This document shows, in pieces, positions 50,519-59,429 of a DNA stretch of 64,000 nucleotides. The notes below the pieces were generated by a model that made no database searches, was not told the origin of the DNA, and saw nothing but the letters and a program-made list of their open reading frames with translations. Within the stretch, counting starts at the first letter, position 1. Each line of letters begins with the position of its first letter. The position numbers and the translations under genes are program-made. The DNA is from Pontibacter harenae (GTDB lineage: Bacteria; Bacteroidota; Bacteroidia; Cytophagales; Hymenobacteraceae), in NCBI RefSeq assembly GCF_020907245.1, contig NZ_JAJJWH010000011.1, positions 62,001-126,000 on the forward strand, given 5' to 3'.

Positions 50519-52213
50519 TTAGTTCTCTTTATCCCTTTTTCTGAGATAGAGTGTAAAGGTACTACCTTCGTTTACCTTACTGGTCACCTCAATGTAACCG
50601 CCTTGGTTTTTAATAATGCGGTTTACAATATACAAACCTACACCAGAACCAGGCACATGGTCGTGGAAACGGCGGAACATCTGAAACAGTTTTTCCCGCT
50701 GCCCTTCTATATCCATTCCCAAACCGTTATCAGCCAAAACAAGCTTATAATACTCTTTTTCCTCTCTTCCTGTAATATTTACTTCTAATGGCCGATCAGG
50801 AGAACGATATTTGATACTGTTACTAATCAGGTTATACAACACGCTCATCAGGTTAACCTTTGTTAATGCAACTGAAGTACCTGGCTGCAGATCTGTTGTG
50901 ATAGTTGCACCCGTTTGTTTCGTGATATCGACTAGGCTTCCGAGCAAATCCTCCACTATTTCATCTACAGAAAACACATCTTCCGATGTACCTACATCAC
51001 GCTGCACTTTAGCAACCTCTGCCAGGTCTTTAATCGTGCTGTTTAACCGCTGCAACGACTTATCGAGATAGTCTAGCAGTACCTCAGAATCCTTTGAGGT
51101 ATAGGTGGCAGACTGGTGCAGTTCTTTTACAAGTTGCATAATGTTCAGAACAGGAGACTTGAGATCGTGCGAGGCGATGTACACAAAGTTATCCAGATCC
51201 TCATTTATCTTCACCAGTTCTTCATTCTTCGCCAGCAGGCTTTTTTGAGCCCTCTTGTAATCGTCAATATCGGTGCAGGTACCCACCCAGAGCACAACTC
51301 TGTTATTGTCATCTTTTACAGGTACTCCCCTGGTAATGTGCCAACGGTAAGCTCCATCTGATACGCGTCTGAAACGATGCTCAACTTCATAAACTTCTTC
51401 ATGCTTCTTGGCTTCTTCCCACACAGAAATAGAATGCTCCAGGTCTTGTGGGTGAAGCACACTTGCCCAGCCTTCGCTTAGTACCTGTTCTTTTGTTTGC
51501 CCTGTATACTCATACCATCGCTTGTTGTAGTAGTTCGGTATTCCGTCAGATAGCGAAGTCCAGGCCATGTGAGGAATAGACTCTACAACTAAACTTACAC
51601 GCTGCTCAGCCTGTAGCTTTGCCTCATACAGTTGAGCATTATCTATAGCCACAGCAGCCTGTGCAGCAATGCCTACTACTAAATCTTCTTCTTTTTGGGT
51701 GAATATACCTGACTCGCGGTGGCCGAAGAACAAACCTCCCAGCACTGTGCCGCTTTTAGAGATAACAGGAACCGCCAGATAACTTTTAACAGGCAAATGT
51801 CCTTTGGGCATTCCTCGGTGAGGGCTGTTATTTCCGTAACGAGCATCTTTTGTAATGTCATCAGACCTTACTACTCCCTCCCCGTGGAAAGTGATAGAAA
51901 GCATTGGAGTTTCACGTAGTACTGGTAAATGTGCAAAATGGCTTCTGTCTGCACCCGACAAGGCGTAGAGTGTATAGTCTTCGCCTTTTTCGTTTTGCTT
52001 TTTATAGAAGAGAGCGCCAAACTGTGCCTTGCTGGCCTTTGTAGCAATATCAGTCACATTCTGAACAACCTTCTCTAGCTCCAGTTCTGAAGTAAGTATG
52101 GCACCTACCTGGTTAAGCAACTCCAACTGCTCATTACGTTCCTCCAACTTTTGCTGCGTCTCGATAAGCTTTTGTAGCAGGTCCTGTTGTTCAGCTGTTT
52201 CTCTGTGATTCAT
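50519..52213 (-). CDS. GAF-PAS sensor histidine kinase
   Basis: The 564-residue cytoplasmic kinase has an N-terminal coiled coil (about 8-35), a GAF domain (about 40-195; SYLAVPVISKSGTVLGGLFFGH), and a PAS/PAC domain (about 205-325; HRFRRVSDGAYRWHITRGVPV). A HisKA domain with His349 (VYIASHDLKSPVLN) and an ATPase domain (NLISNSIKYRSP; DNGLGMD; GSGVGLYIV) complete it. It has no membrane segment. No response regulator is adjacent; the four-gene phosphorelay operon is 2 kb upstream on the same strand, beyond hemA. Confidence 0.9.
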   Translation of the reverse strand: MNHRETAEQQDLLQKLIETQQKLEERNEQLELLNQVGAILTSELELEKVVQNVTDIATKASKAQFGALFYKKQNEKGEDYTLYALSGADRSHFAHLPVLRETPMLSITFHGEGVVRSDDITKDARYGNNSPHRGMPKGHLPVKSYLAVPVISKSGTVLGGLFFGHRESGIFTQKEEDLVVGIAAQAAVAIDNAQLYEAKLQAEQRVSLVVESIPHMAWTSLSDGIPNYYNKRWYEYTGQTKEQVLSEGWASVLHPQDLEHSISVWEEAKKHEEVYEVEHRFRRVSDGAYRWHITRGVPVKDDNNRVVLWVGTCTDIDDYKRAQKSLLAKNEELVKINEDLDNFVYIASHDLKSPVLNIMQLVKELHQSATYTSKDSEVLLDYLDKSLQRLNSTIKDLAEVAKVQRDVGTSEDVFSVDEIVEDLLGSLVDITKQTGATITTDLQPGTSVALTKVNLMSVLYNLISNSIKYRSPDRPLEVNITGREEKEYYKLVLADNGLGMDIEGQREKLFQMFRRFHDHVPGSGVGLYIVNRIIKNQGGYIEVTSKVNEGSTFTLYLRKRDKEN

Positions 52214-52458
52214 TCCTCTTAAAACTATATTGGCTTGGCTCCTTAATTAAGGCTCAGGAAGCCTTAAAAAACAGTACCCTAACATCATACTTAACCAGAT
52301 TAGTTTACCCTTTCCTAAAATAATCTGGTATCAGACGTTAGTATTTACAGAAGGAGCTTTAGTTAAATATAAGAGAAATTTTGACGTAAAAGTGCAAAAA
52401 CAGCCATTAGCCAGATTAATGTAAAACTATACAACTAAAGTCCTATATTAAAAACAAA
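52214..52458. other. Spacer between hemA terminator and GAF-PAS kinase
   Basis: With the terminator that follows, this forms a 326-bp gap without genes. It is AT-rich and should contain the kinase promoter, but I found no exact -7 word on the minus strand. Confidence 0.3.
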
Positions 52459-52502
52459 TAGCTCTTGCTCCACGTTGTTTTACTAACGCAGCACAAGAGC
52501 TA
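52459..52502 (-). terminator. Intrinsic terminator of hemA
   Basis: TAGCTCTTG (52459-52467) pairs with CAAGAGCTA (52494-52502); the long loop can pair further. On the minus strand the stem is followed by TTTGTTTTT. Confidence 0.75.
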
Positions 52503-52539
52503 CACCAAACATAAAATAATATTTTACTTAGGAGGCAGC

Positions 52540-53802
52540 TTATGCCTCCTGCTTCTCCAGGTTAAACAAGGCACTCAATCCTTCAATCAAAGCTTCAGAT
52601 TCGCCGCGCTGGCAAGCTGACTTCAGCTCCAACACAGGCATTTTCACAATTTTGTTCAAGATGTTAGTTGTGATGGTCTCTATCAGCTCTCTGTTTTCAG
52701 AACCTAAGTTCTTAAACGCACGTGCAATTTCCTGCTGCCTGATTTGCTCCAGGCGCTGCTTGAACTGCTGAATAGCTGGCGATATAGCCATCTCTTTTGA
52801 CCAAGCTCGAAACTCAGCCACAGCCTCAGCTATAATTTCTTTCACAACAGGAATGGCAGCCATTCTGTTTTCCAAAGCCTCTGTTGCACGGTTTCGGATA
52901 GAGTCAACGTTGTAAACGCTCATGCCAGGCAGGTTTTCTAACTCGCTGTCGATGCTGCGTGGCATTGACAAATCGATAAAAAACTTCGGCGACTGAGGTA
53001 CCTGCCTTTGAACGGCTTCTTTGCTAATGAAAAAGCAACCACCAGGAACTGATGAAATAATCACATCGGCCACGCTGATCTCTTCCCACACGTTTTCCCA
53101 GTATACAGCAGTTGAGTTAGTACGTTGCGCTAGCTCTAGTGCTTTTCGGTATGTACGGTTGGCTATTACTATGTTGTCTAAGTTCCTTTTCTGGAAGTTA
53201 TCACAAACATTTGCCCCAATCTCACCCACGCCAATCATCAACACCCTTGGGTTTAACATATACTGCGTTAGTTCCTCCACCAGTTCTACAGTGGCATAAG
53301 AAACAGAGGCCGCTCCATCAAAAAAAGCAGTCTGGTTTACCACTTGCTTGTTCGTGGCAAAAATGGTGTGCAGCAGTCTGTGCAAAAAAGGCCCAGCCAT
53401 GTCTGCGTCTGCCGCCCACTGGTACGCTTTCTTCACCTGGTTCAGTATCTGCATATCGCCCACCACCTGCGACTCCAGCCCCAGTGCCACATAAAACAAA
53501 TGCTGCACTGCTGCCTCGTGCTCAGTTATATGCACAAAGTATGGCGCTATCTCTTTCGCAGCAATAAAGCCCTTCTCAATGGCAATCAGTTTTATAATTT
53601 CCCGCGAAAGATCTTTGTCAGCAGTATAATATACTTCGGTGCGGTTGCAGGTAGAAAGCACCAGCACATCACTTGCCTCGGTAAACTCCTTAATTTTGTC
53701 AAGGAGGTTTCTACAGGCAATCTCATTAAGTGCAACAGCCTCGCGCACTGGAATAGGCGCTTGTTTATAAGATAAGGTAAGTGCTTTAAACTGGTTTTGC
53801 AT
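52540..53802 (-). CDS. hemA: Glutamyl-tRNA reductase
   Basis: The 420-residue protein has the catalytic cysteine Cys52 in LSTCNRTEVYYT, the GLESQVVGDMQILNQVKKAY signature, a Rossmann segment VLMIGVGEIGANV, and the C-terminal helical dimerisation domain. It reduces glutamyl-tRNA to glutamate-1-semialdehyde, the first step of tetrapyrrole synthesis, and thus supplies both haem and the siroheme used by the sulfite reductase in this window. It is a single gene; other hem genes are not nearby. Confidence 0.96.
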   Translation of the reverse strand: MQNQFKALTLSYKQAPIPVREAVALNEIACRNLLDKIKEFTEASDVLVLSTCNRTEVYYTADKDLSREIIKLIAIEKGFIAAKEIAPYFVHITEHEAAVQHLFYVALGLESQVVGDMQILNQVKKAYQWAADADMAGPFLHRLLHTIFATNKQVVNQTAFFDGAASVSYATVELVEELTQYMLNPRVLMIGVGEIGANVCDNFQKRNLDNIVIANRTYRKALELAQRTNSTAVYWENVWEEISVADVIISSVPGGCFFISKEAVQRQVPQSPKFFIDLSMPRSIDSELENLPGMSVYNVDSIRNRATEALENRMAAIPVVKEIIAEAVAEFRAWSKEMAISPAIQQFKQRLEQIRQQEIARAFKNLGSENRELIETITTNILNKIVKMPVLELKSACQRGESEALIEGLSALFNLEKQEA

Positions 53803-53938
53803 TTCTGTACTTTAAGAACACATTGCAAATTTCCAGCTATCTCGGCAGCATAAACATGATGAATGTCAGTTTTATTGGAGATTGATGTCAGCTCCTGCCT
53901 AATCCATTTCTTGTTTTAAGGGAATCTGTACTGACTTA

Positions 53939-54088
53939 GAGGCTGTTTTGATTTGTTAATATAGGTTTACAGGGCCTTTAAATAACTAAACTTGAAAATG
54001 AAAAAATTGCTCATATAAGCTAATTTCAACAATTCAAGTTTTTATAATTTGCAAAAAAAGAATCTTTATATAAAATCAAAACAGCCTC
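53939..54088. mobile_element. MITE-like element with 16-bp terminal inverted repeats
   Basis: The 150-bp element begins GAGGCTGTTTTGATTT and ends with the exact inverse complement. It is flanked by a direct TTA on both sides (53936-53938 and 54089-54091), as expected for a 3-bp target-site duplication. Inside, AAACTTGAA and TTCAAGTTT form a second nested inverted repeat, so the whole element can fold into a long imperfect hairpin. It encodes nothing. The GAGGCTGTTT-like ends resemble those of some transposase-bearing IS elements, which presumably mobilised it. Confidence 0.72.
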
Positions 54089-54137
54089 TTAGGAAGAAGA
54101 AAAGGTGCTAATACACTCTTCATAAAGCTAAACCATG

Positions 54138-54200
54138 CCGCAAGTTTAGCGACAGCGTAACTTGTGGCTAGTTATGAGGCAAGTTTTTAACTTACGCTAC
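54138..54200. repeat. Dispersed palindromic repeat, copy B (degenerate)
   Basis: CAAGTT...AACTTG (54141-54163) and AAGTTTTTAACTT (54181-54193) with the joining ATGAGGCAAGTTTT segment match copy A at 41356-41415, with a few base changes. Confidence 0.5.
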
Positions 54201-54306
54201 TTCTGTTTCTTTACTTTCGCCAGTTACAAACTAGCCATTATGTGCCGCCTACTTTACCGCTTCGCTCAAACTGGCAGTATGATATTGCTGAGAGTACAAC
54301 TTCTCT

Positions 54307-55371
54307 TTAATTTCGCATACGCTTCAGCTTATCCGAATTCAAAATTGTGATTTTGCTGCCCTGCGTATCAATCAGTCTTTCGTCTTTGAAGTCGGCAAGG
54401 GTACGGATTACAGTTTCTTTTGAAGCTCCTACTATACTTGCCAGGTCATCGCGGGAAATAGCAACCTGAAAGTTAGTGGCTTGTTCTTCTTTTTTATACT
54501 GCTTCTCCACTAAAAGCAGTGCCTCGGCTACACGCTTCCGCACAGAATTGTAAGCCAGCTTCAAGAGTCGCTCCTCTTTATCGGCCAGGTTATCAGAGAG
54601 TATTTTGATAAATTTGTTAGCCACATCACGGTTGTTGTGTAACAGCGAAAAGAAATCTTCTTTGGGGATAATACACACTTCAGAATCTTCCATGGCCACA
54701 GCCGATTCACGATATGGCTTTTCCTCCAACAGATCGAGATAGCCTATAAAGTCGCCGTCTTTGTACAGGTTGGTGATATACTCGCGGCCTTCTTCGTTAG
54801 ATTTATAAGTTTTAATGCGGCCCTTATTCAGAAAAAACAAAGCATTGGGATAATTGCCCTCCGAGAAAACAGGTTGCTTCTTTTTCAGAGTAGTTACCTT
54901 CTGCTCGTTCGAAATCAACTTGTTCAGGTCCTGTAGCCCCTTTGCCTCCTGAATAAAACCCTGCAGCCCCTCAATGTTTTTATTGAAGTCGGTTTTAAGA
55001 ATCTGGCTTTTCTTCAGGCGCATTTCTATGGCATCAAGCAACTCTAAGTCATCGAATGGCTTTGTCAGGTAGTCGTCGGCTCCCAAGTTCATGCCTTTTC
55101 TAAAATCATCTTTTTCCGTTTTTGCCGTCAGAAAGATGAAAGGTATGGCAGAGGTAGCAGCATTGCTGCTGAGCATGTGCAGTACGCCATAGCCATCGAG
55201 TTGTGGCATCATAATGTCACATATAATCAGATCAGGAAGCTCTTTCTTGGCCAGCTCCACCCCTACTTTTCCGTTCTCAGCCTCCAGAATATCATAATTA
55301 GCAAGCGTCAAAATCTCGGCTATGTTTTCGCGGATTTCCTGGTTATCTTCAATAAGTAGTATCTTTTTCAT
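54307..55371 (-). CDS. Response regulator-Crp/Fnr fusion transcription factor
   Basis: The 354-residue protein has a receiver domain (1-120; Asp52 in IICDIMMPQLDG, Lys in YLTKPF), then a cyclic-nucleotide-binding-like beta-roll (about 165-275; KKKQPVFSEGNYPNALFFLNKGRIKTYK) and a Crp-type helix-turn-helix (about 290-350; AISRDDLASIVGASKETVIRTLADFKDERLI). Phosphorylation would thus control a Crp-like DNA-binding domain. It is the last gene of a four-gene operon and starts 2 bp after the preceding stop, so it is the likely output of the relay. Confidence 0.93.
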   Translation of the reverse strand: MKKILLIEDNQEIRENIAEILTLANYDILEAENGKVGVELAKKELPDLIICDIMMPQLDGYGVLHMLSSNAATSAIPFIFLTAKTEKDDFRKGMNLGADDYLTKPFDDLELLDAIEMRLKKSQILKTDFNKNIEGLQGFIQEAKGLQDLNKLISNEQKVTTLKKKQPVFSEGNYPNALFFLNKGRIKTYKSNEEGREYITNLYKDGDFIGYLDLLEEKPYRESAVAMEDSEVCIIPKEDFFSLLHNNRDVANKFIKILSDNLADKEERLLKLAYNSVRKRVAEALLLVEKQYKKEEQATNFQVAISRDDLASIVGASKETVIRTLADFKDERLIDTQGSKITILNSDKLKRMRN

Positions 55372-55373
55372 CT

Positions 55374-56600
55374 TTATGCCTTTTGCGGAAACGTAATGGT
55401 GAAACTGCTTCCTTTATCTAACTCGCTCTCGTAGAAAAGCGAACCATTCATTATATCAATGTATTTCTTTACAATGTTTAGCCCCAGCCCTGTGCCCTGT
55501 ATGTTCGTAACATTCTGGGCCCGGAAGAAAGGTGTAAACAAGTGGGCCTGATCTGCCTTCGGAATTCCAATTCCCTGATCCTGCACGGTAATTTTAATGG
55601 CATCTGCCGTTGTGCTTGTATCGAAGAATATTTGTTTGCCCTCGCTAGAATACTTGCTTGCGTTAGAGAGCAGGTTAAGCAGAATATTCTTTAGCAGTTG
55701 CTTGTCCAGGTTCACAACTGTCTGTTCGCCTGTATGTTTGTAAACAATATCCTGCCCCTCCTTCAGAAAACCCTGCAACTCGTCTTTCACTTCCTCGGCA
55801 AAAGCCTGCAGATCGAAAGTAGTCGGTACATTATAAATCATACCTTCTTCTATGCGACTGATAGAAAGGAAATCATTCAGAATGGTGGTTAAATTGCTAA
55901 CAGATGATTTAATGCGGTCTACGTGCTTCTGACGCTTCTCATCTTCCTCTGTTTTTTTATACTTGCCAATAAGCGAAGCCGATGACAAAACCGTACTCAG
56001 GGGAGTACGAAATTCATGCGAAGCGATGGTGACAAACCTTGATTTCAGCTCGTTCAGTTCCTTTTCCTTTTGCAGCGCCTTCCGCACTTCCTGTTCTGCT
56101 TCGTAAAGGCTTTTGTTTGTACGCTCTAGCTTACGTATAGCCGCTGCCAATTCCTGTGTTCGCTCCTCTACCCGCTGCTCCAATTGAGCGTTTAGCTGCT
56201 GTATTTCTGCCAGGCTTTTGGCATGGTCAATACTATAGCGAATGGCTCGCTCCAGATCAAAAGGATTGATATTGCCTTTCACCAAATAATCCATGGCGCC
56301 CACGCGCATGGCTTTTTCATCGGTTTCTCTGTCGCTTTGGCCTGTAAGCAGTATAAACGGCGACGTGCAGCCTTGTTCAATAGCCGTCGAGATCAACTCC
56401 AGGCCATCGTGCGCTCCCAAACGGAAGTCTACCAAATACACATCATGCTGCTTATGCTCAATCAGGCGAAGCGCCTCATCAAAAGAACTGGCCCAATCTA
56501 ACAGGTAGTTGCGCCCGGGTATATCCTGAATAATATCCCGTGTAATGATAAAGTCGTCCTCATCATCGTCTACCAGTAATATTTTTATTCTATCAGGCAT
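55374..56600 (-). CDS. Receiver-histidine kinase protein
   Basis: The 408-residue cytoplasmic protein has an N-terminal receiver domain (Asp58 in VYLVDFRLGAHDG), a long coiled coil (about 128-185), and a HisKA domain with His195 (TIASHEFRTPLSTV). An ATPase domain (NLLSNASKYSSEG; DQGIGIP; GTGLGLNIV) follows. The order REC-HK makes it a relay component whose kinase may be controlled by phosphorylation of its own receiver. It lies between a single-domain regulator and the REC-Crp gene. Confidence 0.92.
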   Translation of the reverse strand: MPDRIKILLVDDDEDDFIITRDIIQDIPGRNYLLDWASSFDEALRLIEHKQHDVYLVDFRLGAHDGLELISTAIEQGCTSPFILLTGQSDRETDEKAMRVGAMDYLVKGNINPFDLERAIRYSIDHAKSLAEIQQLNAQLEQRVEERTQELAAAIRKLERTNKSLYEAEQEVRKALQKEKELNELKSRFVTIASHEFRTPLSTVLSSASLIGKYKKTEEDEKRQKHVDRIKSSVSNLTTILNDFLSISRIEEGMIYNVPTTFDLQAFAEEVKDELQGFLKEGQDIVYKHTGEQTVVNLDKQLLKNILLNLLSNASKYSSEGKQIFFDTSTTADAIKITVQDQGIGIPKADQAHLFTPFFRAQNVTNIQGTGLGLNIVKKYIDIMNGSLFYESELDKGSSFTITFPQKA

Positions 56601-56615
56601 TTAGGTTTACTACAA

Positions 56616-57062
56616 CTATAGTTTTGGTAATTCTACAATCTCGAACCAGTATTTACTTAAGGTCTTCATTACATCTACAAGCGCTACAAAAGTCACAGGC
56701 TTAGTAATAAAGGAGCTTACACCTAGATCGTAGGTTCTCAGAATATCTTCTTCGGCCTTAGAGGTAGTAAGCACCACCACCGGAATCAGGCGCAGGTGGT
56801 CTTCACTCTTGATTTCCTTTAGCGCCTCTCTTCCATCTTTTTTAGGCATATTCAGGTCCAGTAAAATCAGGCCTGGCACCGGATACTTCTTTTTGTCGCT
56901 GTACTTACCACGGTTGTGCAGGTAGTCCATCAGCTCTTCTCCATTCTCTACAAACTGCATTTGGTTTGTAAGGCGACTTTCTTCCAGCGCTTCTTTCACC
57001 AGCATGCGGTCTTCGGCATCGTCGTCGGCAATAAGTATAATAATAGGTCTGTTATTAGCCAT
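56616..57062 (-). CDS. Single-domain response regulator (Rcp1-like)
   Basis: The 148-residue protein is a stand-alone receiver: acidic pocket ADDDAED (about 12-18), phosphoacceptor Asp69 (LILLDLNMPKKDGREAL), Thr in VVLTTSKAEEDI and Lys in FITKPV. The insertion NRGKYSDKKKYP before the phosphoacceptor is typical of Rcp1-type partners of phytochrome- or PAS-kinases. It lies 7 bp downstream of the PAS kinase gene. Confidence 0.93.
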   Translation of the reverse strand: MANNRPIIILIADDDAEDRMLVKEALEESRLTNQMQFVENGEELMDYLHNRGKYSDKKKYPVPGLILLDLNMPKKDGREALKEIKSEDHLRLIPVVVLTTSKAEEDILRTYDLGVSSFITKPVTFVALVDVMKTLSKYWFEIVELPKL

Positions 57063-57069
57063 GGCTTTA

Positions 57070-58620
57070 TTATGATTCTTCCTGAGGTTGTTTTAGTGCA
57101 AGCGTAATGATAAACCTGGTGCCAACGCCTGGCTGACTGCGGGCTGTGATATCGCCTCCGTGCCTTATAGCTATTTTACGGCATATAGCCAGTCCTATAC
57201 CAGATCCTTCATACTTCTGCCCTTCCAACCTTTGAAAGATGTTAAAAATACGGTCCAAGTACTTCTCATCGAAACCAATACCGTTGTCTTCTATATAAAT
57301 TTCGGTTACTTCGTCGCCTGGTGTAGCGGTAAGATGGGCCTGCCGCTGAAGATTTTTAGCGTAGATATTGATAATGGGATTTTCGTTTTCTTTACGGAAC
57401 TTAATCGCATTGCTGATCAGGTTCTGGAACAGCTGCCGCATTTGGGTCGGCTCTGCCTCAATCTCGGGCAATGGCGACCGCACTATTTCGGCCTTAGTTT
57501 GCTCTATCGTAATTTCCAGATCAGATAGCACTTCCGTCAGCACAGTGTCCAGGTCCACTTTTACGAAAGGCTTAGACTTAGAAGTAACTCTTGAGAACGC
57601 CAGCAGGTCATTAATCAAGTTCTGCATGCGCACTGCCGCATTCAGCATACGTTCTATATAATCTTTCCCCTGTTCGCTCAGGTTATCGTACTCTTTCGTC
57701 AGTAGCCTGTCGCCAAAAGCCTGTATTTTACGCAGCGGCTCCTGCAAGTCGTGCGACGATACATAGGCAAAGTCCTGTAGTTCACGGTTGCTACGCTCCA
57801 ATTCTGCAGCGTAGCGCCTCAATCTTTCCTCTGTTAGCTTCTGCCGTGTAATGTCATGTACAAAACCAGTATAAACCTTTCGATCTGCCAGTTGCACCTC
57901 GCTTATACTAAGGTAGAAAGGGAAAACTGTACCGTCTTTTCTAAGACCTGTTACTTCTCTGCCTATACCTATAATGCGCCTCTCTCCTGTTTTATGGTAG
58001 CGGCCCATATAGCTGTCGTGCTGGCTTTTGTCGGGCTCAGGCATGAGTATATTAATGCTCTTACCTAAAAGTTCTTCAACATCGTAACCAAAAAGCTTCG
58101 CAGCAGATGGGTTCACCATCTCCATTTTACCTCTTGTATCGATGGTGATAATACCATCTACAGCAGCTTGAATAATAGAATTGATCTTGTTTTCACTTTC
58201 GCGCAGGGCTTCCTCAGCCTTTTTAAGGCCAGAAATATCATGTACAACACCCGTAAAGATAGTTCTGTTGTGTAGCCTTACTTCGCTTATACTCAGTAGA
58301 AACGGAAAAACGGCACCATCCTTTTTCTTTCCAAGTACCTCACGCCCGATCCCTATAATCTTGGCATCTCCTGTGCGCAAATAGTTAGCGATGTAATTAT
58401 CGTGCTGGCTCTTATCGGGCTCAGGCATCAGTATTTTGATGTTCTGCCCCAGAATCTCTTCTGGCTGATAACCGAAAATTTTGGCAGCTGCAGGGTTCAT
58501 TGTTTCGATAAAACCAAGGCTATCAATGGTAATAATCCCATCCACAGCAGTGTCTATCACAGCTTTTAGCCGCAGCAGGTTATCTATGTTCAGGTTAGAA
58601 TTATTTTCAGTTTCTTCCAA
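57070..58620 (-). CDS. Tandem-PAS sensor histidine kinase
   Basis: The 516-residue cytoplasmic kinase starts with two nearly identical PAS/PAC modules (about 14-132 and 143-260), each holding NPAAAKIFGY- or NPSAAKLFGY-type and ILMPEPDKSQHD motifs as in FixL/oxygen-sensor-like PAS domains. A HisKA domain with His290 (AYVSSHDLQEPLRKI) and an ATPase domain (NLISNAIKFR; DNGIGFD; GSGIGLAIC) follow. It is the first gene of the operon and would phosphorylate the downstream receivers. Whether the PAS domains bind haem cannot be told; the second copy keeps the same local pattern. Confidence 0.92.
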   Translation of the reverse strand: MEETENNSNLNIDNLLRLKAVIDTAVDGIITIDSLGFIETMNPAAAKIFGYQPEEILGQNIKILMPEPDKSQHDNYIANYLRTGDAKIIGIGREVLGKKKDGAVFPFLLSISEVRLHNRTIFTGVVHDISGLKKAEEALRESENKINSIIQAAVDGIITIDTRGKMEMVNPSAAKLFGYDVEELLGKSINILMPEPDKSQHDSYMGRYHKTGERRIIGIGREVTGLRKDGTVFPFYLSISEVQLADRKVYTGFVHDITRQKLTEERLRRYAAELERSNRELQDFAYVSSHDLQEPLRKIQAFGDRLLTKEYDNLSEQGKDYIERMLNAAVRMQNLINDLLAFSRVTSKSKPFVKVDLDTVLTEVLSDLEITIEQTKAEIVRSPLPEIEAEPTQMRQLFQNLISNAIKFRKENENPIINIYAKNLQRQAHLTATPGDEVTEIYIEDNGIGFDEKYLDRIFNIFQRLEGQKYEGSGIGLAICRKIAIRHGGDITARSQPGVGTRFIITLALKQPQEES

Positions 58621-58663
58621 CTTTTAGGTTTTTATGAAAAATGTACTTCACCCTATTATACTG

Positions 58664-58671
58664 CAAAGTTA
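58664..58671 (-). promoter_or_regulatory. Candidate promoter of the phosphorelay operon
   Basis: The minus strand reads TAACTTTG, an exact TAnnTTTG match 44 bp upstream of the PAS kinase start. A TTTG word at 58687-58690 lies 15 nt upstream, shorter than the usual spacing. Confidence 0.5.
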
Positions 58672-58750
58672 CCATACCTGCAAACACAAATAATGATCAA
58701 TGTCACTTTTCAAGTTATCAACCATCATTCAGTAACTAGCGCACCCTCTA

Positions 58751-58758
58751 TAGTTTTG
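58751..58758 (+). promoter_or_regulatory. Candidate -7 element for universal stress protein gene
   Basis: TAGTTTTG is an exact TAnnTTTG match 99 bp upstream of the ATG at 58857, in the divergent spacer with the phosphorelay operon. Confidence 0.42.
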
Positions 58759-58856
58759 CCTCTGGAAGGAAAAAACGAACTGCTCTGCAAATACTTATGC
58801 GCCCTTTCAATTAGAAGTGGAGCCGTTCAGGAAGAGGCTTAAATGTGAATTCAGTC

Positions 58857-59429
58857 ATGATAAAAGATATTTTGGTAGCAACCGACTTTTCTGATAACGC
58901 TTATAATTCAGCTCATTATGCAGGGGCCTTTGCTCGGTGTATCGAAGCACGTGTTATTTTGTTTCATGCGCTTCAACCTTTAACAGGGCTGAACTATGAC
59001 GAAATACCGCTCGGAGTTGCCATGACAGAAGAGGAGGCCCAGCATAAGTTGGATGAGCAGGCAAGGGAGTTACACAGAAAATACGGCATCTCCATCACCC
59101 GCATTATGAAACCAGGCTACGCTGCCGATGAAATACCTACTCTTGCTGACAAAATAGGAACAAGGCTCGTAGTGATTGGCACACATGGTTTTGGAAAAAG
59201 CAAACATCTGCAGTTCGGAAATGTATCGCGGGAGTTGCTAGAAAATGCTGCTTACCCAGTGCTATATGTGCCGCCGAAAGCAGTGTTTAGATCCATTGAG
59301 CAAATTGCGGTTGTACAGGATTCAACAGAACTTTCCTTACTAAAGCCAACCAACAAATTGGCAGAAGAATTGGCACAACTGTTTCAGGCAAGGCAAACGG
59401 TACTCCAGCAAAACAAACAACCAGAATAA
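58857..59429 (+). CDS. Universal stress protein, N-terminal part of an interrupted tandem UspA
   Basis: The start is set at the ATG at 58857 (MIKDILVATDFSDNAYNSA), the normal UspA start, rather than the GTG at 58845. Residues about 1-140 form one complete Usp domain ending VVIGTHGFGKSK...NVSRELLENAAYPVLYVP, which fits the nucleotide-binding G-x2-G-x9-G(S/T) pattern approximately. A second domain then begins (SIEQIAVVQDSTELS...KLAEELAQLF) but is cut by TAA at 59427-59429. The same frame stays open for 69 further codons, to 59639. The first domain may still be functional. Confidence 0.8.
   Translation: MIKDILVATDFSDNAYNSAHYAGAFARCIEARVILFHALQPLTGLNYDEIPLGVAMTEEEAQHKLDEQARELHRKYGISITRIMKPGYAADEIPTLADKIGTRLVVIGTHGFGKSKHLQFGNVSRELLENAAYPVLYVPPKAVFRSIEQIAVVQDSTELSLLKPTNKLAEELAQLFQARQTVLQQNKQPE

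Larger units (their letters stand above)
53803..54306. other. 504-bp intergenic region holding two mobile/repeat elements
   Basis: Between the phosphorelay operon and hemA, both on minus, lies a gene-free stretch. It contains a MITE-like element (53939-54088) and a degenerate copy of the CAAGTT palindrome repeat (54138-54200). The hemA promoter must lie close to 53803 but no exact -7 word was seen. Confidence 0.5.
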
